Part shown: piece after piece, positions 23,809 through 33,175 of the stretch
Numbering within the stretch: position 1 is the first letter of the stretch
Layout of the letters: each line of letters starts with the position of its first letter
Source: Bacilli bacterium
GTDB lineage: Bacteria > Bacillota_I > Bacilli_A > RFN20 > CAG-826
Direction of reading: 5' to 3'
DNA length: 34,277 nucleotides
Assembly (NCBI GenBank): GCA_024680795.1
Contig: JAILBR010000036.1
Span: forward strand, 1-34,277
The notes under the pieces: model-generated
The model's input: the letters and a program-made list of their open reading frames with translations, nothing else
Databases searched by the model: none
What the model was told of the DNA's origin: nothing
Position numbers and translations under genes: made by a program

Positions 23809-23829
23809 ATTTTTGTTTGTTGTTATAGA

Positions 23830-26800
23830 TTAGCCAACGATGTTTTTGACGCTATATGTTCCTAATAGGACACCAACGAATTTACCGTTTGTAGCGCTTG
23901 CAGCTGCCATTGGATCCATATAGTAAGATAAGAAATTACCGCTTACTACTTTTTGGATATTTGTTTGATCAACAGCAGCGTTGATGTTACCACCATCAAA
24001 TAATGCAACATCATCACCTTCTGCGGCTTTTGCGTATGGGACTGCACCAGCGCCACCATTAACGTAAACCAATCCACCAGCAGAGCTTTCAATAATGATA
24101 GGAGCAAATGCACCAGGAACAATGGTTGTTGTTGGTGGATATGGATTTGGATTATCATGTTTTGCAACTTTAGCCATATTTAATAATCCGGTCTCATTAC
24201 CATTTGTAATGGTGAAACTACCTGTTAGATTCTCATCAATATTATTTGCGAATCTATGCGCACAAATGTCGATAACAAGGAAGTTGCAGAATCCGTTTTC
24301 ATTATCTTTTAAGCAAGTTGTTTTTGCATCAAAGTCAATTTGTTGTTGAGCAGCATTTTGTCTAATTCCAGCAGATAATAATCCGAACCATCCGCTTGCG
24401 CCTAAAGTTGGATCACCAACATTAATGAGCTGTTGTTGCACTAAGTCTTTGGAACCTGCGTGTCCTTCAAACCATGCTTCTGCACCTGTAACAGGGTTAT
24501 TAAGATATGTGTTATTTGCCACACCAACTGTTTGATAATGGCTAACACCGTGGTCAACTTGTGCATTATCTGTTGGGTTTTCATCCATTAAGATGAGTGG
24601 TCCGCCAGCTCTATTGAACCAAGAATCATTAATTTCATTATCTTTTGTTCCAAAGAAGTATAAGGCAGAGTTGTATGAGTTATAAATCTTTGATTTATTA
24701 ATTGTTAATGATGTTAATTCTCTTTGCACAGCACTGTGTTTGTCAGACATTACACCTGAGAATGTATTTACTAAAATAGTATTTTCAAGTGTTAAGCCAG
24801 CACCTCTACTTTTGAAACCAAAGTAACTACCTTTATTCAATTTTGTTACTTTATCGCTATCACTTAATCCACCATTACCAATGATATTAAGATTTCTAAC
24901 GGTGACGTCGCTTGAACCATTATTCCATTCATCACTGTAGTCTGGTACATCGGTATTAATACCAAATAATTGTGCGTGAGCACCTTGGTTAGCTTGACCG
25001 TTAACCAATAATAAATGTGGATCTTTATCGCTTTCTTCATAATCCATAAATGCAACTGGTTTAAATTCGGATGCGTTAAGTGAGAAATAGTTACCTTCAA
25101 TGGCGAAATCATTATCAGTACTTCCATAAGTATTTCTTGAGAAAATAGTACCATAATCTCTTGGCGTACCAATTAAATAATCTTTGGCTTCATCAGCGCT
25201 TTCAAAGCCAATGTCTTGCCACCACTGATTAAAGTCTGCTGCGTATCCAGTTAAGTATGCTTCAATTTCTGCTGTGGTATAAATAGCGGAAGATGGCAAC
25301 ACGTCTGATGTAACAGCAATGTCATTATGTAAGATGATTCCACCTTCAACGTTAAGGCCATCCACGCCAGCCCCTTTACGAATGTCGGTCCAATCGATTG
25401 GGTTTTCTCCTGGAATATGGTTATCGAATAATGATAATTCGCCTAATGTATAAGCGTTATATCCTTCAACAACGATAAATTCAAATGATGTAGTACATGC
25501 TTCTCTATCTTTTGTTGAAATATAGTAACTTGAACTTTCTGTTGGTGTAACAGTTAGTCTTAATTTCTTGCCAATTGCAGCATCCTTAAATTCGTATTCA
25601 TTTCCTTCTACATCAGCGTAGTCTGCTAGGGCTGCTGGTTTGAATTCGCCATTATCAAAGACTTCTAATGATTTATCATAAGTTAAAGCGCTATAGACTT
25701 CGGCTTCGCTTGTAATAGCAGTTGGAGTGAATTTAAATTTACCTTGATTGCCAACTTTATAAACCTGTTTATCAGATTCATCTTCGTCATATTCAAAGAA
25801 CTTACCAGAACTTAATTCACTTCCGTTTTCATAAAGCTTTTCAGTTGAATCTAATGATTCTAACTTTGATTCATAAGACTGAATAGAAAGTGGCTTGGTG
25901 ATAGATGTAATTCTTGTTAAATCAGGAGAAACAACGTGAATATTACATGTTGCAGTCTTACTACCATCTTCAGTTGTAACTGTAATAACAGCGTCGCCTT
26001 CACTGACAGCAGTAACTAAACCGTTTTGTGAAACCTTTGCAACTGTATTATCACTTGTTGACCAGGAAACGTTCTTATTTGCAGCGTTTGCAGGTGTAAC
26101 AGTTGCCACTAATTCGAGTGTTTCTTTTGCCGCTAATTGTTTGCTTGTTTCATTTAATGAAACGCCACTAACTGCGACAGGAATAACTTGGATTGTCACT
26201 TCTTTAAAGACAGAAGGATCTTGAACAGACATAACTTTAATTTTAGCTGTTCCTAAACCGACTGCACTGATGTGACCTGTTGAATCGACAATAACAGCGT
26301 CTGTGTTATTTGATAAGAATGAGACTGCTTTATTTGTTGCGTTAGCAGGTAAAACTTCAACAGCTAAGTTTTCAGATGTACCTAATGGCATTTTATCTGG
26401 AGCACCGGAAACATTGATTTCAGAGACGTGTGTGACTGGATCAACGACATGAATTGTGCATTGATTTGATTCAACATTGCCATCTTCGCTCTTGGCTTTG
26501 ACAACAACATCACCAACTTCAGCACCAGCGCTAATTTGGTAAACGTTATCTGATAATTTGGTTAATGTTGCAGCAGTTCCGCTAACAACTTCAAATGTAA
26601 CCTTTTGGTTAGCAGGAAGTGTACCAGCTTCGTTTGCTAATGTAGCAACGATTGTTTCTTTTTCATTTAAGTTAACGTTAACACTTTCTGGAATAGTGAC
26701 AGTTTTAACATGACCTTCGCCACTTCTTGGAAGAACTGTAACATTACATGTTGATTTCTTTTCTGGATTGTCTTCGCTTGTAGCGGTAATAACTGCAGTA

Positions 26801-27615
26801 CCTTCGTTTAACGCTGTAACAGCACCAGTTAAACTATCAACATTTACAACTCCTTCTGGTGCAACTGAGAATGTAACTTTCTTATTAGTTGCATCTTCTG
26901 GAGCAATTGTGGCCACTAATGTTTCTTTGTCAGCAGTTGACATATTAAGTGTTTGCTTATTTAATGTAACGTCTGTAACTGCTTTATAATCGTCAATAAC
27001 TTCGATTTCTTTAGTGGCAGTTTTGGTTTCATCATCATTTGATGTAGCAGTGATAGTGACTGTTCCTTTTGTAAGCCCAGTAACAACACCATTAGCGTTA
27101 ACTGATGCGATTTCTGGATGATCACTTGACCATGATACAGTTCTATCGGTTGCGTCATCAGGTGTGACTGATGCGGTTAAAGCAATCATTTCACCTTTTT
27201 TAACTGAATCAGCTCCTGAAATTGCGACTGATGTGACGTGGATAGTTCTATCTTTCTTTGTAACTGTAACAGTACAAGTTGCTTGAACTGTAGAACCTTC
27301 TTCTTTGCTTTTGACAGTAATTGTAGCTGTGCCTTCTCCAATACCTCTTACAACACCAGAAGCACTAACAACAGCAACATCTTCATTACTACTTAACCAA
27401 TCTAGTAGTTTGACTGTTGCGTTTTCTGGAGCAATAGTAGCAGTAAGGCTTGCTTTTCCTTGCTCTTCAACAGATAAAGTTTGTTTATCTAAAGTAATGC
27501 CTGTAACTTTAATGGTTTCAGGAGTAACAGGAGTGTTGCCGCCATTATTACAACTTATCATTGCCATCGAAGCAGCAATACCCATAAGAGCAAGACTTGC
27601 TTTTTTAAACTTCAT
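23830..27615 (-). CDS. Surface lipoprotein with six Big2 domains and a beta-helix region
   Basis: The largest gene in the window encodes 1261 aa. The N-terminus is a lipoprotein signal (KFKKASLALMGIAASMAMISC, cleavage before Cys22), so it would be lipidated by Lgt, whose gene is in this window. Residues from about 35 to 565 form six Ig-like Big2 repeats, each with a TxxLxP-x-NAT-type core and a Gly-rich GTATIT strand. The remaining ~690 residues include VRNLNIIGNGG, LTLENTILVNTFSG and LTINKSKIYNSYNS, repeats characteristic of right-handed beta-helix (pectin-lyase-fold) proteins. Expected at the cell surface, binding or processing a polysaccharide or adhering to a host; no catalytic site could be assigned. 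AGAAAGG ribosome site; 72 bases after the preceding gene. Confidence 0.85.
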   Translation of the reverse strand: MKFKKASLALMGIAASMAMISCNNGGNTPVTPETIKVTGITLDKQTLSVEEQGKASLTATIAPENATVKLLDWLSSNEDVAVVSASGVVRGIGEGTATITVKSKEEGSTVQATCTVTVTKKDRTIHVTSVAISGADSVKKGEMIALTASVTPDDATDRTVSWSSDHPEIASVNANGVVTGLTKGTVTITATSNDDETKTATKEIEVIDDYKAVTDVTLNKQTLNMSTADKETLVATIAPEDATNKKVTFSVAPEGVVNVDSLTGAVTALNEGTAVITATSEDNPEKKSTCNVTVLPRSGEGHVKTVTIPESVNVNLNEKETIVATLANEAGTLPANQKVTFEVVSGTAATLTKLSDNVYQISAGAEVGDVVVKAKSEDGNVESNQCTIHVVDPVTHVSEINVSGAPDKMPLGTSENLAVEVLPANATNKAVSFLSNNTDAVIVDSTGHISAVGLGTAKIKVMSVQDPSVFKEVTIQVIPVAVSGVSLNETSKQLAAKETLELVATVTPANAANKNVSWSTSDNTVAKVSQNGLVTAVSEGDAVITVTTEDGSKTATCNIHVVSPDLTRITSITKPLSIQSYESKLESLDSTEKLYENGSELSSGKFFEYDEDESDKQVYKVGNQGKFKFTPTAITSEAEVYSALTYDKSLEVFDNGEFKPAALADYADVEGNEYEFKDAAIGKKLRLTVTPTESSSYYISTKDREACTTSFEFIVVEGYNAYTLGELSLFDNHIPGENPIDWTDIRKGAGVDGLNVEGGIILHNDIAVTSDVLPSSAIYTTAEIEAYLTGYAADFNQWWQDIGFESADEAKDYLIGTPRDYGTIFSRNTYGSTDNDFAIEGNYFSLNASEFKPVAFMDYEESDKDPHLLLVNGQANQGAHAQLFGINTDVPDYSDEWNNGSSDVTVRNLNIIGNGGLSDSDKVTKLNKGSYFGFKSRGAGLTLENTILVNTFSGVMSDKHSAVQRELTSLTINKSKIYNSYNSALYFFGTKDNEINDSWFNRAGGPLILMDENPTDNAQVDHGVSHYQTVGVANNTYLNNPVTGAEAWFEGHAGSKDLVQQQLINVGDPTLGASGWFGLLSAGIRQNAAQQQIDFDAKTTCLKDNENGFCNFLVIDICAHRFANNIDENLTGSFTITNGNETGLLNMAKVAKHDNPNPYPPTTTIVPGAFAPIIIESSAGGLVYVNGGAGAVPYAKAAEGDDVALFDGGNINAAVDQTNIQKVVSGNFLSYYMDPMAAASATNGKFVGVLLGTYSVKNIVG

Positions 27616-27687
27616 AATAGTTTTTTCCTTTCTTTAATAAATTAATATATATTCTTCGCGAACGGAGTAATATACAATTCTAATTAC

Positions 27688-28203
27688 TTACCATTTTATA
27701 CAAATGGTCATTTTGATTGCAGAGCCATCATTTGTGCTGAGCAATACTTCATAAAATCCGCTTGTTGAGTCTGCTTTAAGTGTGATTTCTCCTTTCTGAT
27801 CTACTTCAATGTAGTCCGATTTACTTTTATCGACATAATACGTAAGTGTTTTATCACTAACTTCTCCTTTTGAGGAATATGGCTCTGCAGAAAGAGTTAA
27901 TTTGCCACCTACCGTAAACAAATAGTCATAATCCTTTATGTCATAAATATATGGATATCTATTTAGTAAGACTTCTGAATCTGGATTATATTCCGGATTG
28001 TACCTTACTTCATAGATTACCGCCCCGTTTTCAATGTGTTCGTGTGGTAATTCTGGGAATTTGTCATCTCCTTCGAATCTAAACACGATACTTTCTGCAA
28101 TAATTGGTGGGTTTTGTGTTTCTGCTTGATAGCCTAAAAACGCAACAAGAACGATAGATAAGAGATATACTAAAGCAGTGAGAATAATTACTGATTTTTT
28201 CAT
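27688..28203 (-). CDS. Small membrane-anchored extracellular protein
   Basis: From the second ATG (28203) the protein is 171 aa; the ORF track's longer start overlaps the permease gene more deeply and would precede the natural MKKSVIIL signal anchor. One N-terminal hydrophobic helix is followed by an extracellular domain with GGKLTLSAEPYSSKG and YIEVDQKGEITLKADSTSGFYEVLLST, which has the strand pattern of a Big2/Ig-like module. No lipobox Cys is present. The ATG overlaps the permease stop and follows AAAGGGG, so it is part of the ABC operon. Function is unknown; an accessory or substrate role is plausible. Confidence 0.7.
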   Translation of the reverse strand: MKKSVIILTALVYLLSIVLVAFLGYQAETQNPPIIAESIVFRFEGDDKFPELPHEHIENGAVIYEVRYNPEYNPDSEVLLNRYPYIYDIKDYDYLFTVGGKLTLSAEPYSSKGEVSDKTLTYYVDKSKSDYIEVDQKGEITLKADSTSGFYEVLLSTNDGSAIKMTICIKW

Positions 28204-28204
28204 A

Positions 28205-30331
28205 CTAGTCTCTACCCCTTTCTCCACGTGAAGTGCGATAGCCTTTAATCTTTAATAAGAATAAAGCAATTCTTGCAGCGAGGAATACAAAGCCTACCAA
28301 CGCAATTTTGTAGAAGGCATTCATAATGTTTTCTTTAATAAAGAAATAAGAAATAAATGTGAATATAGCGGTAACAACAAAAGCTAAAACAGTGGAAATG
28401 GTTTCATTTGGATTAGTAATGTTGCCTTCGCCAGTCTCACTATATAACCTATCTTGTGGATTCATGTAATCTAATTCAGCAGACCAGATTAAATGCCCAA
28501 TATATAGACATGCAATTCCAATAAAGAGCATGCTTGGTTTAATGAATTTTTGAGTGAAATCACTTGCGTAGTATTTATATAAAATACATGTAACAAGAAT
28601 CGATAACGTCACAATCACCCCACGAATTACAAGTTTAGTGGTCAACATTTTGATGTAATTAACTGGTGCCGCTTTAAGTAAATATGCGCTTTCGCCTTCC
28701 CTAGAATAAATGGATGCAAATATGACGTTACTACTAAGTGGGATTAGGCAAATAATCAAAATATTAAACATGATTGTTAAACCTACACCCATGAATGAAG
28801 TGTTGATTGACGCAAAAAGTTTATTCAATAATGCAATCGCAATTGGAGTGATTATAAATAGTGTGTAGTTACTAACGATGCTACCTGGTGTACGGATATC
28901 TAGCAAGATATCTTTCCATAAAGCAGACAAGAACGCTGTCTTTGTTTCGTTCTGCTTTTTCAAATAGTTTGGATCATAACATTCAACATTAGTCATTCCA
29001 ATTGATCTAGCTAAAACTAGGTGGTTAACTTCGTTTCTTGTTTCGACAAAATATCCAATTTTATATTTTTCAACAAATTCTTCTACATTAACTACCATAA
29101 AGTCCATGTTAAGTTGCCTTTTAAGAAGACTAAGAATCCTCTTTGTAGATACTTTGTTCTTTTTAAATATTTCTTCATTTTTAACAAGTTCATTTAATGC
29201 TTTTTCAAATTTGATTCTTAATTCGATGAGTTGTCTGCTATTTAACTCATAACCGTCAACAGGGACAAATGCATCAATGTAGGATGATTTAATCTTTGAT
29301 TTGCTCCTTGCAAAATTATGGAAAATAATTTTCTTATTATATTCAAATGGCTTGACTGCAATCTTATAAAATAGTGGTTTAGCAAGTAAATAAGCAAGAG
29401 CGAGTAAAATGGCTAATGAGCCAATTAAACCGAGCAAATAAAAGCCAGAATTAGCGGTAAACACTTTAGAAATAAGTGCAGGACTATCGTTTTCAACTGT
29501 GGCTCCGATTGTCAAAGCAGATACACAATATAGAGGATATAGCCACATTTCAAATTGGTTTGCAAAATCGACTAGTGCAGGACAATAAATACTATTCCAG
29601 TTCATAATGAAGTGCAAGTTTTCTGGAATCATATTAATGAAGTAGAACAATACCGCTGTTAACGCAATTAATAAAACTAACATAGCCATATCTTGTAAGA
29701 ATGGTCTCTTAGTTAAGAACATTTTAACTAGCATATATGGAATGGATATAACTGACGCTATTGCGACAGGAATTAGGGCAATTAAGAAGAACATCAAAAT
29801 AACCCAGGGGAAATACCAGATACTAAATTTAAAGACGATTCCATATGCCAAGAACATTGGAATTAAATAGATAATTGATTTGATTAATTCTAGTAGGTAG
29901 AACACTAGTAGTTTTGATAGGAAAACAATACTAGGTTTTACTGGGTAGGAGAGCAAGACTAAGTTGTCTTTACTAAAGTAAAGAGAATTAGTTAATTTTG
30001 CAGTACATGATACGATCGACAATAAAGTCATCGTAATAAAGAATAAGTTAAATACAGAAATAGGAACGCCGGCAAATGTGCCAAATACCGATAGCTTATT
30101 CATTAATGTAAACACAATTGAAATAGCAGCAGTGACCACTACAAATAGGACAATATAGAGGATTAACTTAGTTAAAGCGCCCTTCTTATCGGCTTTGAAA
30201 GAGAAATTGAGTTTATCTTTAAGCTGCATAACGGTCAACGTCCAAAGACCCGCGTATTTACGCTTAAAGAAACCTCCTATAGGGGTGAAAATATTCTTAA
30301 AGAAGTTACTAATTCCTCTTAATACTTTCAT
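28205..30331 (-). CDS. ABC exporter permease, ABC-2-like
   Basis: The 708-aa protein has two hydrophobic blocks: about six helices in residues 50-340 and another group of about six from residue 480 to the end, separated by a ~130-aa cytoplasmic stretch. The DNLVLLSYPVKPSIVFLSKLL segment resembles the coupling-helix area of large ABC-2-type exporters, which place LLSLPISPRKILLAKL-like sequence there. It follows the ATP-binding fusion by three bases, with the ATG in a weak ribosome context, implying translational coupling. It probably forms the transport channel powered by the upstream ATPase. Substrate is unknown. Confidence 0.8.
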   Translation of the reverse strand: MKVLRGISNFFKNIFTPIGGFFKRKYAGLWTLTVMQLKDKLNFSFKADKKGALTKLILYIVLFVVVTAAISIVFTLMNKLSVFGTFAGVPISVFNLFFITMTLLSIVSCTAKLTNSLYFSKDNLVLLSYPVKPSIVFLSKLLVFYLLELIKSIIYLIPMFLAYGIVFKFSIWYFPWVILMFFLIALIPVAIASVISIPYMLVKMFLTKRPFLQDMAMLVLLIALTAVLFYFINMIPENLHFIMNWNSIYCPALVDFANQFEMWLYPLYCVSALTIGATVENDSPALISKVFTANSGFYLLGLIGSLAILLALAYLLAKPLFYKIAVKPFEYNKKIIFHNFARSKSKIKSSYIDAFVPVDGYELNSRQLIELRIKFEKALNELVKNEEIFKKNKVSTKRILSLLKRQLNMDFMVVNVEEFVEKYKIGYFVETRNEVNHLVLARSIGMTNVECYDPNYLKKQNETKTAFLSALWKDILLDIRTPGSIVSNYTLFIITPIAIALLNKLFASINTSFMGVGLTIMFNILIICLIPLSSNVIFASIYSREGESAYLLKAAPVNYIKMLTTKLVIRGVIVTLSILVTCILYKYYASDFTQKFIKPSMLFIGIACLYIGHLIWSAELDYMNPQDRLYSETGEGNITNPNETISTVLAFVVTAIFTFISYFFIKENIMNAFYKIALVGFVFLAARIALFLLKIKGYRTSRGERGRD

Positions 30332-30334
30332 AAT

Positions 30335-32692
30335 TTACTCGTCTAAATCTCCGTTATCATGAATCATGCTTAAATAGAAGGCTTCTAATCCTTCTGGATG
30401 TTCTTTTTCAATTTGTTCCATACTAGAACGATAGACAATTTGTCCTTTTTTGATAATTGCAATATCTGTACATAATTTTTCGACGACATCAATAATATGG
30501 CTTGAGAAAAAAACGATATTTCCTGCTTTAGCATGTTGAATCATACATTGTTTGACTTGGAAGATAGATTGTGGATCTAGACCAGTTAGTGGTTCGTCAA
30601 GAATCCATACCTTTGGGTCGTGCACTAAAGCAGCAATAATCGCAATTTTTTGTTTCATACCATGCGAATATGTTTGCATACGGTTATCAAATGCTTGGTT
30701 TAATTCGAATAGGTTGACGTATTTTTCAATACGGATGTCTCTATCTTCTCTACTGACATGATATAGATCAGCAATGTAATTGATATATTCTCTACCAGTT
30801 AATTTTTCATATAATGCGTAGTGGTCAGGAACATATCCGATTAAACTTTTAGCTTTAACGCTTTCCGTTGCAGCATCATGACCGCAAACAAAGATATTTC
30901 CACTTGTGACTGGTTGAATACCAATCGCAGATTTGATACATGTTGATTTTCCTGCTCCGTTTGGGCCAAGGAATCCAAAGATTTGGCCGCCTTTGACTTC
31001 TAAATTGACTTCTTTAGCGGACAAAACAGGTGAATTGCCATATCTCTTTGAGAAGTTTTCAAATACAAGACTTACTTCATCTGGATTTAAGTCTTTTTCG
31101 GTAAGAGATTCCATTTTTCTTCTTTCTTTCATAGTCAAATTCTCTTTTCTTGCTACTAAAAGCATATTTCTAAGTTCGATATGGCTGTCTGCTATTCTAA
31201 AGAATAGTGAATAGATGAACCATACCGCAAAAGCGATAGCAATATAAACACCAAAGTAAATGGCTTGATATGGAGGTCTAATGACAAAGACGAGATCACC
31301 CCATTGCCATTTTGCAACTTTACTTAATAGTTCTTCCGCCTCTATGTCGCTCATTAATTTTGATGCGATAAAGTCGTTATTAATAAAGAAGTAATCGGTG
31401 CCAGAACCAACAATGTCTGGATTATAACCAGGCACATAGTTAGATAACCATGCATTGGCGAACATAATAATAACGAAATATAAGCCAAAGAATCCAAGCG
31501 ACCATAACATTTGTTTGAATTTAGCTCTTTCAAATACTTTCAAAGCAACACAAAGTAGTGGCATCGCAAAAGCGGCCCAGTGATTGTACCAATATAAAAC
31601 AACATTTGGAGCGTAAATATTCAACATCTCACCTGTATTAGGCATCAATATTGCACACACAGCACCAAAAACGTTGATGAAATAGGTGAAATAGAATAGT
31701 CTCTTAAAATTAAATGCAATACAAATAGGAACAACGAATAAAGCAGTGTGACATAAGTGAATTGGCAATGTATTAACGTCGATTTTTAATACCCCATCTG
31801 CATAATAGAACAAATAATTAGCGTTATATCTGCCCATGAAGCACATTAAACATCCAGCGGAAATAGCAATAAGAGCACTTTTTCTTAAGTTAAGTTCGCT
31901 ATTACGTAATGTGAAATAAACAAGGAATGTTAAGAATATCATGAAGTAGATTGTCAATCTGTGAGTAAAAGATAAATCATATATTCTTAAAGATGTTTGA
32001 TATGTTCCAAACAAGATTCCGTCGGTTGGGAATAGTGTTGATAATGTGTTAATTGGTAATGTGGCAAAGAAGATCATGAGCCATAATCCGTATGCCTTCA
32101 ATATGTCCTTATGATTTGGAAATAATATCTCTTCTCTATATTCCGCTGCCATAATAATTGCAGAAGCAAAAATGAAGCCCACCTGCATAGAGAGTAAAAT
32201 ATTGCGATAATCAACTTGTAGGTTACCATTTAATGCATTACAAATATTGAATAAGAAAACGAATTCAAGAAAAGCGACAGGTAAAGCGATATATTTATTT
32301 ATCACTTTAGCGGTTCTAGAAGGGAAAAATGGGATTAATAGGGCAATCAACGCTGCTGGATATTGTAGAGCAGCTCCAAACCATGCAAGGAAATTAAGGA
32401 ATCTATTGTCCCCGTATGGCGTGCCCAATAAATTAACGCACCCGTACGCAGGATTTAATGAGCCGGGTGTTTCACCGTTTTTTGTGATCATGGCACCATT
32501 ATTATGGAAGAAAGCACCAATGATAAAGACGATTGCTAATAAAGCTACTATTCTAGTGAACCATGTTTTAATTTTCTGGACTGCTTGTTGATTATTTATC
32601 CTGAGTGAAGAAACCTTTACGAATAAGGTGTAACCTAGACTTGGGACAAGCAAACAGATTGATGCAGTTAAATAAAGAATAAATACGTTCAT
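30335..32692 (-). CDS. YwaF/TMEM164-like membrane domain fused to an ABC ATPase
   Basis: This 785-aa protein has an unusual two-part architecture. Residues 1-500 are membrane-embedded with some 12 helices; LPIHLCHTALFVVPI (309-323) and GSGTDYFFINND resemble the YwaF/TMEM164 family, whose members carry an LPLHLC-type motif. After a charged linker (505-538) a complete ABC nucleotide-binding domain follows: Walker A GPNGAGKS (576-583), signature YSHGMKQ (675-681), Walker B VWILDE (695-700), H-loop FFSSHI. The frame is uninterrupted, so this is not a sequencing join. It leads the operon with the permease and small anchored protein. The ATG has CATAAT about 14 bases upstream and no clear ribosome site. 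The membrane homology is by eye and less certain than the ATPase. Confidence 0.75.
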   Translation of the reverse strand: MNVFILYLTASICLLVPSLGYTLFVKVSSLRINNQQAVQKIKTWFTRIVALLAIVFIIGAFFHNNGAMITKNGETPGSLNPAYGCVNLLGTPYGDNRFLNFLAWFGAALQYPAALIALLIPFFPSRTAKVINKYIALPVAFLEFVFLFNICNALNGNLQVDYRNILLSMQVGFIFASAIIMAAEYREEILFPNHKDILKAYGLWLMIFFATLPINTLSTLFPTDGILFGTYQTSLRIYDLSFTHRLTIYFMIFLTFLVYFTLRNSELNLRKSALIAISAGCLMCFMGRYNANYLFYYADGVLKIDVNTLPIHLCHTALFVVPICIAFNFKRLFYFTYFINVFGAVCAILMPNTGEMLNIYAPNVVLYWYNHWAAFAMPLLCVALKVFERAKFKQMLWSLGFFGLYFVIIMFANAWLSNYVPGYNPDIVGSGTDYFFINNDFIASKLMSDIEAEELLSKVAKWQWGDLVFVIRPPYQAIYFGVYIAIAFAVWFIYSLFFRIADSHIELRNMLLVARKENLTMKERRKMESLTEKDLNPDEVSLVFENFSKRYGNSPVLSAKEVNLEVKGGQIFGFLGPNGAGKSTCIKSAIGIQPVTSGNIFVCGHDAATESVKAKSLIGYVPDHYALYEKLTGREYINYIADLYHVSREDRDIRIEKYVNLFELNQAFDNRMQTYSHGMKQKIAIIAALVHDPKVWILDEPLTGLDPQSIFQVKQCMIQHAKAGNIVFFSSHIIDVVEKLCTDIAIIKKGQIVYRSSMEQIEKEHPEGLEAFYLSMIHDNGDLDE

Positions 32693-32706
32693 ATCTTTTT
32701 CGCCGC

Positions 32707-32712
32707 ATTATG
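32707..32712 (-). promoter_or_regulatory. Possible -10 box of the ABC fusion operon
   Basis: CATAAT on the minus strand with a start about 7-8 bases before the ATG would give a very short leader. No strong -35 or SD is seen, so this is tentative. Confidence 0.35.
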
Positions 32713-33163
32713 CTAGCACATACGCGTATAAGTGTCAAATGTGTAAAAATTCAAAATTCTTAAACTTTTTCGAAAAAATGACCTTTTGCGAGGAAATAAT
32801 ACTAAAAAATCGCATAAAATTTTTATTTTTTTGTTTTTTTGAAGAAGTTGTATTTGATGTCATAAAGATAGCGGTGTCTACTTTTTTGAGCCTATATTTG
32901 ACGTTATGACAAACGCAAAAATGTATATGAATATGACGCTTTTCATGTCATTCAGATGGTCTTTGATTGTCAAATGATGCTTGTTGTTAATCTTTGTGCG
33001 AAAAGATAAATTTATTCCAAAGTCTTTTAAAAACCAATTCGATTCTTGAGCTGCGTATTATAAATGAAAAAAATGTAATTAGTAGGTTATTTATCCTTTT
33101 AAAAAAACAAACATTTATGTCCTAAATATTACATTATCATTAACTCTAGTTTTGTATTCTTGT
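32713..33163. other. AT-rich divergent spacer with clustered dyads
   Basis: About 480 bases separate the ABC fusion and lgt starts. It holds long T runs and, within 100 bases, several dyads with shared TTTGA/TCAAA or ATGAC/GTCAT half-sites: TTTGATGTCATAAA (32853), TTTGACGTTATGACAAA (32897), ATGAC-9-GTCAT (32933) and TTTGATTGTCAAA (32962). TGTCAAATG also repeats at 32733 and 32968. No tRNA, known RNA or convincing gene is seen. It may be a regulatory region or hold an undetected RNA. Confidence 0.45.
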
Positions 33164-33169
33164 TATAAT
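33164..33169 (+). promoter_or_regulatory. Extended -10 box of a leaderless promoter (lgt)
   Basis: TGTTATAAT (a perfect TATAAT with TGn extension), six bases, ATG. No ribosome site. It fixes the start at 33176 rather than the upstream TTG at 33152. Confidence 0.65.
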
Positions 33170-33175
33170 ACAACC

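Noticed and set aside
24864-25172. 102-aa ORF inside the Big2 lipoprotein gene
   Set aside because: Same-strand alternate frame, low-complexity composition; the main frame is continuous and has clear domains.
25900-27520. Big2 region as a DNA tandem repeat or CRISPR-like array
   Set aside because: The six units are similar at protein level only, about 80-95 residues each and too diverged in DNA; there are no short identical repeats with spacers.
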